In this document: positions 9,056 to 18,769 of the stretch, in pieces
How the letters are laid out: each line of letters starts with the position of its first letter
Numbering within the stretch: the first letter of the stretch is position 1
Assembly (NCBI GenBank): GCA_963814905.1
Contig: CAWFEM010000001.1
Location: 62,001-126,000, forward strand
Reading direction: 5' to 3'
Source: DASWJZ01 sp963814905
GTDB taxonomy: Bacteria > Pseudomonadota > Alphaproteobacteria > Rhizobiales > Afifellaceae
DNA length: 64,000 nt
The notes under the pieces: generated by a model
Databases searched by the model: none
Seen by the model: the letters and a program-made list of their open reading frames with translations, nothing else
Told to the model about the DNA's origin: nothing
Position numbers and translations under genes: made by a program

Positions 9056-10093
9056 TCAGTCGCCCCACGCGCCCGAGCAAAGCTCGTCGATGCCGTAGAG
9101 CTTGCCGTCGTAGCCGCGCATGGCAACCGTCTCCAGATTGTCCAGCGTGACCATCGGATTGGGGGTGAAGTTGATGTAGTTCTCCAGCTTGCCGTTCTTC
9201 AGGTATTCCGTGACCAGCTTGATGGCGAGCTGGCCTTCATGCAGCGGCGACTGCAGCGTCGTGCCGTATTCCTTGCCTTCTTCGATGAGCTGTTTATCGC
9301 CGTTGCACACGGTGCCGACGGCAACGACGTCCTCGCCCATCTTGTAGCCGGCCTCTTCGAGCGCCTTGATGCCGCCGGTCAGGATCGCGTCGTCCATGCC
9401 GTAGACGAAATCGATTCCCTGGTCCTTGACCTTGGCGATCAGCTTGGCGGCGCCCTTGTAGCCGTTCGACTGACCGAAGCCTTCGTCGACGTCACCGATA
9501 ATGGTCAGATCGGAGCCCGCGATCGCATCCTTGAAGGCGTTGATGGAGAGGCCGTAGCCGCCATAAGAGTGCGGATAGGACAGCACGATCACGTTGAAGC
9601 TGTCGCCGCCGGCCGCCTTCTTCTTCGCGGCGGCCTCGCGCAGCATGTAGCCGGCATTGCGCGCACGCAGACGGTCGTCGGGCCCGGCGTAGCCGAAGAT
9701 GTATTTCTTGTCCTGCTCGTTCGGGAGCTGGTTGATCTTCAGGACCGGCACGCCGGTCTTGTGCAAAGCGCGCAGCGACCCAAGCCCGGCCACGGCGTCG
9801 GAGGGCCACCAGATGAAGACGTCCGGCTTCTTGCCGGCGGCCAGGACCTGCTGCACCTGCTGATCCTGCTCAGCCTGGTTGAACTGGTTCTCGTAGACCT
9901 CGATGTCGTAGCCGTTCAGCTCGGCCGTCGCCTTAAGGCCGGTGATGAACTTGCCGATATAGGCCTCGCCGGCCGGGCCGTTGAACGAAATGATCAGCGG
10001 CTTGTCCTGCGCCGACGCGCCGGTCAGCGCCAGGCCCATCGCGAATGCCATCGCGGCCATCGCCGCGGCGGCGCGTGCGAAAATTCCCATCAT
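9056..10093 (-). CDS. Periplasmic sugar-binding protein (Peripla_BP_4) of ABC importer
   Basis: 345 residues. The first 29 or so form a Sec signal peptide ending near GASA-QDKP. The mature part has the type I periplasmic binding fold of ribose/galactose-binding proteins (PLIISFNGPAGEAYIGKFITG, YGMDDAILTGGIKALEEAGY). GGGAGG stands just before two adjacent ATGs (10093 and 10090); either may be used. It is the first gene of a minus-strand operon SBP-ATPase-permease-permease-regulator. The ligand is unknown; neighbouring genes (SDR, amidohydrolase) suggest a modified sugar, polyol or cyclic nitrogen compound (inference). Confidence 0.93.
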   Translation of the reverse strand: MMGIFARAAAAMAAMAFAMGLALTGASAQDKPLIISFNGPAGEAYIGKFITGLKATAELNGYDIEVYENQFNQAEQDQQVQQVLAAGKKPDVFIWWPSDAVAGLGSLRALHKTGVPVLKINQLPNEQDKKYIFGYAGPDDRLRARNAGYMLREAAAKKKAAGGDSFNVIVLSYPHSYGGYGLSINAFKDAIAGSDLTIIGDVDEGFGQSNGYKGAAKLIAKVKDQGIDFVYGMDDAILTGGIKALEEAGYKMGEDVVAVGTVCNGDKQLIEEGKEYGTTLQSPLHEGQLAIKLVTEYLKNGKLENYINFTPNPMVTLDNLETVAMRGYDGKLYGIDELCSGAWGD

Positions 10094-10203
10094 GTTCCTC
10101 CCTAGGAGCGGGTTCGATTCTTTTAGCGACGCGCGATTCTCGATCAGATCGGACGTGCTGGATCATCATTCGCCGCTTGCATGGTGGTCGGAAGACCCAT
10201 TCT

Positions 10204-10236
10204 GACCGATTTGGATATTTTCCGACCGATTTGGAT
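10204..10236. promoter_or_regulatory. Two direct repeats GACCGATTTGGAT, 20 bp apart, in divergent promoter region
   Basis: GACCGATTTGGAT occurs at 10204-10216 and again at 10224-10236, exactly 20 bases apart, i.e. on the same face of the helix two turns on. They lie in the 265-base divergent region between the binding-protein gene (start 10093, minus) and the SDR gene (GTG 10359, plus). This spacing is typical of cooperative regulator binding. A candidate regulator is the winged-helix/SBP protein at 3353-5179; its own upstream region has looser GATTGG motifs. Function is inferred. Confidence 0.5.
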
Positions 10237-10358
10237 TTCTCTCGTGTTCATCGCCCCGCGAGACCGACTACCGTCGACCAAAAGGGCCCGCATCGGGCAC
10301 CGGGGCGTCGGCGGGCTTTTGACTGTCGGGACAGAGAAAGCGTCTAGGGAGAGCGGAA

Positions 10359-11162
10359 GTGGACACCGAACGTTTGAAGGGTAAGAACGTCGTCGTCACC
10401 GGCGCGGCGCAGGGCATGGGCGCGGCGATCGCCGAGCATTTTGCGGCGCAGGGCGCCAAGATCTGTGTCACCGACGTCAATATTGACGGCTGCAACGCGG
10501 TCGCGAAGCGCATCCGCGACAAAGGCGGCGAGGCGATCGCGGCCGAGGTCAACGTCACGAAGCGCGCGGACGTGGCCGCCGCCGTGAAGGCCGCGGTGGA
10601 TGCGTTCGGGTCGATCAACGTGATGCTCAACAATGCCGGCATCAACAAGCCGATGATGTTCCTCGATGTGACGGAGGACAACTGGCACAAGATCATGGAC
10701 GTCAACGCGCTCGGCGTCCTGATCGGAATGCAGGAAGCCGCCAAGCAGATGATCAAGCAGGGTAAGCAGGACTACCCCTACAAGATCATCAATGTCGGAT
10801 CGATCCTCTCGCGCCAGGCCTTCGACGACGTGGTGCCCTATGCGTGCTCGAAGCACGCGGTGCTCGCGATGATCAATGGCGGGGCGAAGGCGCTGGTGGA
10901 GCACAACATCACCGTCAACGGCTACGGCCCCGGAGTCGTCCGCACGGAGCTCTGGGAGCAGCTCGACAAGGACCTCGTCGCCATCGGCAAGTTCGAGAAG
11001 GAAGGCGAGTCCATGGACACGCTCGCCCAGAACATGATCCTGATGAAGCGCTACTCCTATCCGCAGGACGTGGTCGGCACCGCCAGCTTCCTCGCGAGCC
11101 CGGAGTCCGACTACATGACCGGCCAGCTCCTCATGATCGACGGCGGCATGGTGATGCAATAA
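10359..11162 (+). CDS. Short-chain dehydrogenase/reductase (SDR), diol or polyol dehydrogenase type
   Basis: 267 residues from a GTG start preceded by AGGGAGAG. It is a classical SDR: cofactor motif TGAAQGMGAAIAEHF, NNAG at about residues 88-91, catalytic Ser in NVGSILSRQ, and Tyr/Lys in YACSKHAV. The C-terminus ends LLMIDGGMVMQ as in most classical SDRs. Classical SDRs of this length oxidise sorbitol, butanediol or sugar acids with NAD(P). It is divergent from the ABC operon at 5279-10093 and shares its control region, so it probably acts on that importer's substrate (inference). Confidence 0.92.
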   Translation: MDTERLKGKNVVVTGAAQGMGAAIAEHFAAQGAKICVTDVNIDGCNAVAKRIRDKGGEAIAAEVNVTKRADVAAAVKAAVDAFGSINVMLNNAGINKPMMFLDVTEDNWHKIMDVNALGVLIGMQEAAKQMIKQGKQDYPYKIINVGSILSRQAFDDVVPYACSKHAVLAMINGGAKALVEHNITVNGYGPGVVRTELWEQLDKDLVAIGKFEKEGESMDTLAQNMILMKRYSYPQDVVGTASFLASPESDYMTGQLLMIDGGMVMQ

Positions 11163-11189
11163 CCGGGAAGCGCCTTCTCCTGAGGAGCG

Positions 11190-11981
11190 CTAGTCCGGCA
11201 ATTCGAGCGAACCGCTCAGAAACGTGACGAACTCGCCGGCAAGCACGACATCGCTTCCCTCCACGCGGCACCATAGATCGCCGCCGCGCGGCGAAAGCTG
11301 ACGGCTGTGCAATGTGCTGCGGTTCAGCCGGTCCGCCCAAAGCGGCACGAGGATGCGGTGCGCGGTCCCGCAAACGGGATCTTCGGGAAGGCCGAGCCTC
11401 GGCGCGAAGACCCGGAGGACGAAATCTGAGCCCTCGCCTGGCGCGGTTGCGATGACTGCGCCGCGCTCCAGGCGGGCGATCGCGTCCTGGTCAGGGTCGA
11501 TCTTCGCCACGTCGGCCGGGTCGTCGTAGATGGCGATAAAGCCGAAAGCCGAATCGAGCGTCTCCGTCGCCTTCCTGCGAAGCGCCGCATCGAGCGGGCC
11601 TGCCATGTCGATCGCCGTCGCCTGCATGATCGGCCAGGGAACGGAAATCAGGCCCCCTTCCCGCCCGACGACACACTCGCTTCCATCGTCGAGCACGAAA
11701 GTCATGCGGTCGCCGGCCGGCGCGCGGGCGAGCGCGACGTGCGCGGCCGCCATCATCGCGTGCCCCGCCCCTTGATGGCGGCCGGTCGGGGTATGGAAGA
11801 CGAGGCGCGTGCGCGCTGCATCGATCGGCGTCAGCGTCGCGAGCACGGTTTCGCTGAGCTGGGCCGCGACCGCCCGCATGACGTGATCGGGAGCGGGCGC
11901 CTCCAGGGACACGACAAAAGCTGGATTTCCGCCGAAAGGATCGCTGCTAAAGGTCACGACCTGGTGAATTCCGGCGCGCAT
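11190..11981 (-). CDS. PhzF-family isomerase/epimerase-like protein
   Basis: 263 residues from ATG 11981. The frame is open further upstream, but that extension overlaps the ridA gene and reads as antisense-like Arg-rich sequence, so it is rejected. N-terminal VVTFSSDPFGGNPAFVV and LSETVLATL (conserved catalytic Glu position) and the C-terminal-half motif DPVCGTAHRILVPLW match the two-fold pseudo-symmetric diaminopimelate-epimerase-like fold of PhzF. PhzF itself isomerises a phenazine precursor; most homologues have unknown substrates. It follows the RidA gene with a 2-base gap, so the two are co-translated. Confidence 0.85.
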   Translation of the reverse strand: MRAGIHQVVTFSSDPFGGNPAFVVSLEAPAPDHVMRAVAAQLSETVLATLTPIDAARTRLVFHTPTGRHQGAGHAMMAAAHVALARAPAGDRMTFVLDDGSECVVGREGGLISVPWPIMQATAIDMAGPLDAALRRKATETLDSAFGFIAIYDDPADVAKIDPDQDAIARLERGAVIATAPGEGSDFVLRVFAPRLGLPEDPVCGTAHRILVPLWADRLNRSTLHSRQLSPRGGDLWCRVEGSDVVLAGEFVTFLSGSLELPD

Positions 11982-11983
11982 GT

Positions 11984-12409
11984 TCAGCCGTCTGACAAGG
12001 GCCTGTAGGCAATCACCTTGATCTCGATCTTCACGTCGAACATGAACCGGATCGGGAAGACGGAGCGGACCGGCGGGTCGTTCTTGAAATAGGTGCTGTA
12101 AATTTCGTTGAAGCGGACGAAGTCGCGCGCATCCGCGAGCCAGCACTGGCAATCGACGACGTCGTCGAGGTCGCAGCCGGCGGCCGCAAGCGCCTCGCGG
12201 ACAAACCCGAAAGTCAGGTGGACCTGTTCGTCGAAGGGAACGTCCTTGTGGCCGGTGCCATCGTCCAGGATGTTGCCGTCGGCATCGAACACCACCTTGC
12301 GCGGATCGAAGATCCACGGGCCATAGGCGGACGTGAAAACGAAATCGCCGGCGCGTACGGCTTTGCTGATGGGCACTTCGGGGTGGGCCGGAAAGGCCTC
12401 TTTGGCCAT
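11984..12409 (-). CDS. RidA-family (YjgF/UK114) protein
   Basis: 141 residues from ATG 12409, set 5 bases after a strong ribosome site (AAAGGAGG). Features are AVRAGDFVFTSAYGPW, GHKDVPFDEQVHLTF, the conserved VVDCQCWLADARDF segment and PPVRSVFPIRF with the conserved Arg near the end. RidA proteins hydrolyse reactive enamines/imines released by PLP enzymes; others in catabolic operons act on specific amino-acrylates. Forms an operon with the PhzF-like gene. Transcription probably starts in the divergent region before the FadR-type regulator at 12745. Confidence 0.9.
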   Translation of the reverse strand: MAKEAFPAHPEVPISKAVRAGDFVFTSAYGPWIFDPRKVVFDADGNILDDGTGHKDVPFDEQVHLTFGFVREALAAAGCDLDDVVDCQCWLADARDFVRFNEIYSTYFKNDPPVRSVFPIRFMFDVKIEIKVIAYRPLSDG

Positions 12410-12744
12410 CAGCTTCCTCCTTTGCCCTGAGGCGCGAGCCGGCCGAATGAGGCGACTTTCCTCACGCAGGTCACGAGCTTGTTTTCGCCCGGCCGACGGA
12501 CGGAAGTTTCGAGCCGCTGTGCAACGACACCTTCCCCCTCCGGGCGCTTTCCGCCTAGGACGCATATTGCAGGCGGACACGTTTGGGTCAATAGGATGCA
12601 AGCCTATTGACATATGATGCATGCACCTCTGTACTCCCCGCATTCCGTCAACGCCCTGCGGGGAACGGGGATTTTTCTCTTCCCCACGACGGGGTTCAAT
12701 GGTTGAGGATCGGGCTTGCAACCTGAAATGAGTCGAGAAGCGAA
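12410..12744. promoter_or_regulatory. 335-base divergent control region with operator-like inverted repeat
   Basis: No gene is seen here. A perfect 9-bp inverted repeat, GTCAATAGG at 12587-12595 and CCTATTGAC at 12603-12611 with a 7-base spacer, overlaps a consensus -35 box TTGACA (12607-12612) reading toward the regulator at 12745, with TGTACT 17 bases later as a possible -10. The other arm gives TTGACC on the minus strand toward ridA. The layout suggests that the FadR-type protein represses both itself and ridA-phzF. Confidence 0.6.
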
Positions 12745-13629
12745 ATGAGAGGCGTCCCGGTCCAGTCGGTTGGCAGACGCAAACGCTCTCACGAGATTGT
12801 CGAGCTGCTGGAGAAGGCGATTACCAGCGGCGAGTTTGAGGTCGGCAGTCAGCTGCCCTCCGAGAAGGCGCTTGCGGAACGCTTCAAGGTCGGCCGCCCG
12901 TCAGTGCGGGAGGCGCTCTTTCTGCTGCAGCAACAAGGACTTGTCGAAGTCACTCCCGGCACGCGCGCGCGCGTGACGGCGCCGACGAGCAGCTTCCTGA
13001 TCAGCCAGCTCGCCGGGTTCGTAAAAGGTGTTGCCGGGACGGAGGAAGGTCAGGCGCATATGGAGCAGACGCGGCTGCTCTTCGAGGCCGGCGTCGCGTG
13101 GCAGGCCGCGCAGGTGGCGAGCGATGAGGATATCGCGCGGCTCCGGAAGGCGCTTGACGCCAACATCGCCGCCGTCGGGAACGCCGCAGAATTCATCCGG
13201 ACCGACGTCGCGTTCCACTACGAGCTCAACGCGATCACGCGCAACCCGATTTTCGCGGCAATGCATGAGATCATCGTGGAATGGCTCATCGACCAGCGGA
13301 CGACCACGATCCACATGCCGGACGCCGACCACCTGTCGATACGCGATCATACCAGCATCTATGAGGCGGTCGCGGCGCACGACCCCATGCGGGCCTTCCA
13401 CGAGATGGGCAGCCACCTGCGTCTGATCAGGCAGCTCTATCACGAATCGAAGCGTCTTTCGGAGGAGATCCTGCGCGGCATCACGCGCGACGTGGCGGAG
13501 CGGATGGACCGCGAAAAGCACAATCTGTGGACCGGCTCGGTCGGCAGGCCGGCGCCCGTCACGCCGAGCCCGGAAAAGCGAGACCACAAGCCGAAGCGCG
13601 TCCTGCAGAAGCAGCGGCCGGCCAGCTGA
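12745..13629 (+). CDS. GntR/FadR-family transcription regulator (FCD domain)
   Basis: 294 residues. N-terminal winged helix: SHEIVELLEKAITSGEFEVG, then QLPSEKALAERFKVGRPSVR and EALFLLQQQGLVEV, the GntR recognition region. Residues about 100-245 form the all-helical FCD ligand domain with metal-binding positions (D154-type Asp in FIRTDVAFHYEL, His in MGSHLRLIR); this combination is like NanR/FadR. The C-terminal 40 residues are basic and disordered. It is divergent from ridA-phzF and upstream of the second sugar importer, so both are candidate targets. FCD domains bind small carboxylates or sugar acids. Confidence 0.92.
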   Translation: MRGVPVQSVGRRKRSHEIVELLEKAITSGEFEVGSQLPSEKALAERFKVGRPSVREALFLLQQQGLVEVTPGTRARVTAPTSSFLISQLAGFVKGVAGTEEGQAHMEQTRLLFEAGVAWQAAQVASDEDIARLRKALDANIAAVGNAAEFIRTDVAFHYELNAITRNPIFAAMHEIIVEWLIDQRTTTIHMPDADHLSIRDHTSIYEAVAAHDPMRAFHEMGSHLRLIRQLYHESKRLSEEILRGITRDVAERMDREKHNLWTGSVGRPAPVTPSPEKRDHKPKRVLQKQRPAS

Positions 13630-13994
13630 TCGCTCCGCGCGAGCGGTCTTCCTCCCGTCCGATCACGGCTGCCGAGCCTCGCGTCGACGCGCTACGGCGC
13701 TCAAATAGCCGCGACAGAATGACTGCGCGGCAGGCGTAGAACCGCCCATAGCCATGTGCCCGGGTCCGGCAGCGCGAACCGCGTCGCATTGCATCAAAGG
13801 ATCAACTCTCAAAAACCTGTTGACATCGGTCGGCCACGATCCGCATCCTGCGGCTCGGGTCCACGCGAAGGGGGTGCAATGTCGCGCATCGGAGAAACAC
13901 ACGCTCCGTGCCTCTCGCCATGGGCTCGCTCACCTCAGGCCGTTTCGGCTCGGGCACGCGCCGACGGCAACACACAAGCACTCGGCGTGTCTTG
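13630..13994. other. 365-base intergenic region without a recognised gene
   Basis: The region lies between the FadR-type regulator and the importer ATPase. A TTGACA box occurs at 13820-13825 but no convincing -10 follows at 16-18 bases. The ATPase frame is open upstream to 13908, but the extra 29 residues (Arg/Ser/Thr-rich) do not look like an ABC protein. No hairpin, repeat or small gene is supported. Confidence 0.5.
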
Positions 13995-15538
<1,544 letters not shown>

Positions 15539-15542
<4 letters not shown>

Positions 15543-16579
15543 ACCGTGAAACCCCCTCCCCCGAGAGCGGCACGCCCGTCTCTCAGAGCGAGCCGACGGA
15601 GAGCCCCGCCACGCGCAGCTCGCGTGGCATGGACCTGCTCGTCCTGATCGCCACGGAACGGCAGCTCCTGCTGATCGGCCTGATCGTGGCCCTCCTGGCG
15701 CTAATGACGGTTCTTGAGCCAACCACCTTCATGCGCCCGGCAAACGCCGCCGTCGTGCTCCTCGACACCGCGCAGACCGGCATCCTCGCCTGCGGGATGA
15801 TGGTGCTCATGATCAGCGGCATGTTCGATCTTTCCATCGGCGGCAATCTCGCCTTCTCCGGCATCATGGCGGGCCTCGCCGCCAAGAACCTCGGCCTGCC
15901 GCCGATCCTGGCGTTCCTGTGCGGATGCGGGTGGGGCGTTTTCCTCGGCGCCATCAACGGCGTGCTCGTCACCCGGTTCAAGATCAATGCGCTGATCGCC
16001 ACCCTTGCGACGCTGTCGATCTATCGCGGCGGGCTGCAGCTCGTCTCCGGCGCCGGCGTCACCAATATCGGCCATGACTTCACGATCTTCGGGCAGACGA
16101 AGATCCTCGGCATCTATTCGCCGTTCTGGTTCATGGCCGTCATCGTCGTGCTCTTCATGTTCCTCGTCGGCCGCACCCGCTACTTCCGCCAGGCCTATTA
16201 CATCGGCGGCAACGCACGGGCAGCGAAGCTGTCGGGCATCAACGTCGATCGGACCGTGTTCAGCTTCTTCGTGATCATGGGTCTGCTCGCCGGTCTCGCC
16301 GGCGCTCTGCTGGCATCGCGGCTGAATACGGCGGTGGTGCTTGCCGGCCAGGGCGTCGAGCTGAAAGTGATCACCGCCGTGGTGCTGGGCGGCGCCAGTC
16401 TTTCGGGCGGCGTCGGCACCATCTTCGGGGCGTTCCTGGGCGTGCTGCTGATGGCGCTCTTGCAGAACGCCATGATCATCGCCGGGATCAATCCGTTCTG
16501 GCAGCTGATCGTGGTTGGCATCGTGCTTCTGATCAGCGTGGGGCTCGATCAGTTCGCGCGCGCTCGCATCCGCGCCTGA
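15539..16579 (+). CDS. Sugar-type ABC transporter permease (RbsC-like)
   Basis: 346 residues; a polar N-terminal tail of about 30 residues, then about nine membrane segments. SGMFDLSIGGNLAFSGIMAGL and VVLGGASLSGGVGTIFGAFLGV are the BPD_transp_2 motifs. It is the only permease in this operon, so the channel is probably a homodimer, as in ribose importers. Overlaps the ATPase stop by 4 bases. The binding-protein gene follows after 98 bases. Confidence 0.93.
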
Positions 16580-16677
16580 CGATGGCGGCGGCGAGACGAC
16601 TTGTCGGAAGTGCGCCGGGTATCGCGACGAGCGATCCACAGAGCGGCGCTGGGTAAGAGAGCACAAGGAGGGATATC

Positions 16678-18672
16678 ATGAGAGGAACGGCGTTCTACGC
16701 ACTCGCGCTCGCAGCGGCCACTGTCGGTGCGCCGGCCCTGGCTGCCGATCCCACCGGTCTTGACGTTCCGATGGGTGACGCGAGCCGCAGCGACCAGGAA
16801 TATGTCTGGATCAGCAATGCCTCGAACCTGCCGCTCTTCGTGGAGCGCGTCTATCCGGGGCTTGAGTCGGCGAGGAAGGCGCTCAACGTCAAAGTGCGCA
16901 TCGCCGGGCCGACCTCCGTCGACCTTGCCGCCTTCATCACCACCGTCGACGCGGAATGCACCCAGAACCCCGCCGGCGTGATCGTCGTGGGCGGCTGGGA
17001 CGACGCACTCGCCTCGGAGGTCGACAAGTGCATCGACAAGCAGGTCCCCACGATCGTCACCGACGGCGACCTGTCGACGTCGAAGCGGCTCACCTATCTC
17101 GGCACCGACTGGTACAATCTCGGCTACCAGCACGGGCTCTATCAGTGCCGCTACCATGCGGATGCCGGCCTGGAGACGGGTGAGATCGGAACCATCTCGT
17201 TCCTCGCCGCCAGCAACTTCATCGCGGCGCGGCAGGGCCTGCGCGATGCGCTTGCCAAGGAGTGCCCTGGAGTGACGGTGGTCGCCGACGAGGAGTCCGG
17301 CACCAACGTGGAGCAGGTCGCTGCCAACACGGCGGCCATCATTCAGGGCCATCCGAACCTGACCGGCATGGTGGGCTTCGATTCGGAGGCCGGGCCGGGC
17401 ATCGTGCGCGCCGTCACCGAGGCGGGCGAGGCCGGCAAGATCATCGTCACCTCAAACGAGGCGGGCCGTGACTTCCTGAACTCCATCAAGGATGGCACGG
17501 TGAAGATGATCAACATGGAGAAGTACGAGACGATGGACTTCTTCGGGGTCCTGTATCTCTACACGTTCCACAACGACATCATCCGCAACCTGGGCATGGA
17601 TCACTGGCTACAAAATCCGCTGCCGGCGATCGGTGACTCCGGCCTGATCTTCATCACCGAGGACAATGTCGACACGATCCTCGCGGCGACAGATCCGGCC
17701 TCCCCCAAGTCGGCGCCCACCGGTCTTGACGTTCCAATGGGCGACGCGAGCCGCAGCGACCAGGAATATGTCTGGATCAGCAATGCCTCGAACCTGCCGC
17801 TCTTCGTGGAGCGCGTCTATCCGGGGCTTGAGTCGGCGAGGAAGGCGCTCAACGTCAAAGTGCGCATCGCCGGGCCGACCTCCGTCGACCTTGCCGCCTT
17901 CATCACCACCGTCGACGCGGAATGCACCCAGAACCCCGCCGGCGTGATCGTCGTCGGCGGCTGGGACGACGCACTCGCCTCGGAGGTCGACAAGTGCATC
18001 GACAAGCAGGTCCCCACGATCGTCACCGACGGCGACCTCTCAACGTCGAAGCGGCTCACCTATCTCGGCACCGACTGGTACAATCTCGGCTACCAGCACG
18101 GGCTCTATCAGTGCCGCTACCATGCGGATGCCGGCCTGGAGACGGGTGAGATCGGCACCATCTCGTTCCTCGCCGCCAGCAACTTCATCGCGGCGCGGCA
18201 GGGCCTGCGCGATGCGCTCGCCAAGGAGTGCCCTGGAGTCACGGTGGTCGCCGACGAGGAGTCCGGCACCAACGTGGAGCAGGTCGCTGCCAACACGGCG
18301 GCCATCATTCAGGGCCATCCGAACCTGACCGGCATGGTGGGCTTCGATTCGGAGGCCGGGCCGGGCATCGTGCGCGCCGTCACCGAGGCGGGCGAGGCCG
18401 GCAAGATCATCGTCACCTCCAACGAGGCGGGCCGTGACTTCCTGAACTCCATCAAGGACGGCACGGTGAAGATGATCAACATGGAGAAGTACGAGACGAT
18501 GGACTTCTTCGGGGTCGCCTACCTCTACACCTTCCACAACGACATCATCCGCAATCTGGGCATGGACCACTGGCTGCAGAACCCGCTGCCGGCGATCGGC
18601 AACTCCGGCCTGATCTTCGTCACCGGGGAGAATGTCGACACGATCCTGGAGGCGACGGCCAGCTCGCAATAG
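16678..18672 (+). CDS. Tandem-duplicated periplasmic sugar-binding protein (two SBP domains in one chain)
   Basis: 664 residues, about twice the normal family length. Residues 1-22 are a signal peptide (MRGTAFYALALAAATVGAPALA). Residues about 25-346 and 347-664 are two copies of the same Peripla_BP_4 domain; they are identical in protein sequence for most of their length and differ visibly only at one Leu/Ala in FFGVLYLYTF/FFGVAYLYTF and in the last 30 residues. The second copy lacks its own signal peptide and is joined in frame through a short Pro/Ser linker (DPASPKSAP). Ribosome site AAGGAGGG. It would give one secreted protein with two ligand sites serving one importer. Assembly error of a tandem repeat is possible but the frame and linker are clean. 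Confidence 0.9.
   Translation: MRGTAFYALALAAATVGAPALAADPTGLDVPMGDASRSDQEYVWISNASNLPLFVERVYPGLESARKALNVKVRIAGPTSVDLAAFITTVDAECTQNPAGVIVVGGWDDALASEVDKCIDKQVPTIVTDGDLSTSKRLTYLGTDWYNLGYQHGLYQCRYHADAGLETGEIGTISFLAASNFIAARQGLRDALAKECPGVTVVADEESGTNVEQVAANTAAIIQGHPNLTGMVGFDSEAGPGIVRAVTEAGEAGKIIVTSNEAGRDFLNSIKDGTVKMINMEKYETMDFFGVLYLYTFHNDIIRNLGMDHWLQNPLPAIGDSGLIFITEDNVDTILAATDPASPKSAPTGLDVPMGDASRSDQEYVWISNASNLPLFVERVYPGLESARKALNVKVRIAGPTSVDLAAFITTVDAECTQNPAGVIVVGGWDDALASEVDKCIDKQVPTIVTDGDLSTSKRLTYLGTDWYNLGYQHGLYQCRYHADAGLETGEIGTISFLAASNFIAARQGLRDALAKECPGVTVVADEESGTNVEQVAANTAAIIQGHPNLTGMVGFDSEAGPGIVRAVTEAGEAGKIIVTSNEAGRDFLNSIKDGTVKMINMEKYETMDFFGVAYLYTFHNDIIRNLGMDHWLQNPLPAIGNSGLIFVTGENVDTILEATASSQ
16751..18660 (+). 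repeat. 966-bp direct tandem duplication inside the binding-protein gene
   Basis: The segment beginning at 16751 recurs at 17717, an offset of 966 bases (322 codons, in frame). Over the first roughly 770 bases only about ten scattered, mostly third-position differences are visible; divergence rises in the last 100 bases. This fits a recent unequal-crossover duplication, or an older one kept alike by gene conversion. Confidence 0.9.
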
Positions 18673-18769
18673 GCCAGATTGGCATCTTGAAATCCGCCCT
18701 GGAGCGACGAGCCCCGGGGCGGGCGCGCATAGCGGCGCTTCCACGAACGCCTGACGGAGATTCCGCACC

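Noticed and set aside
11982..12317. N-terminal extension of the PhzF-like protein by 112 residues
   Set aside because: The extension is read out of frame over ridA and is Arg/Gly-rich; ATG 11981 gives a normal PhzF length.
13908..13994. Earlier start for the second sugar ATPase
   Set aside because: The added 29 residues are Arg/Ser/Thr-rich with no ABC homology and no better ribosome site.
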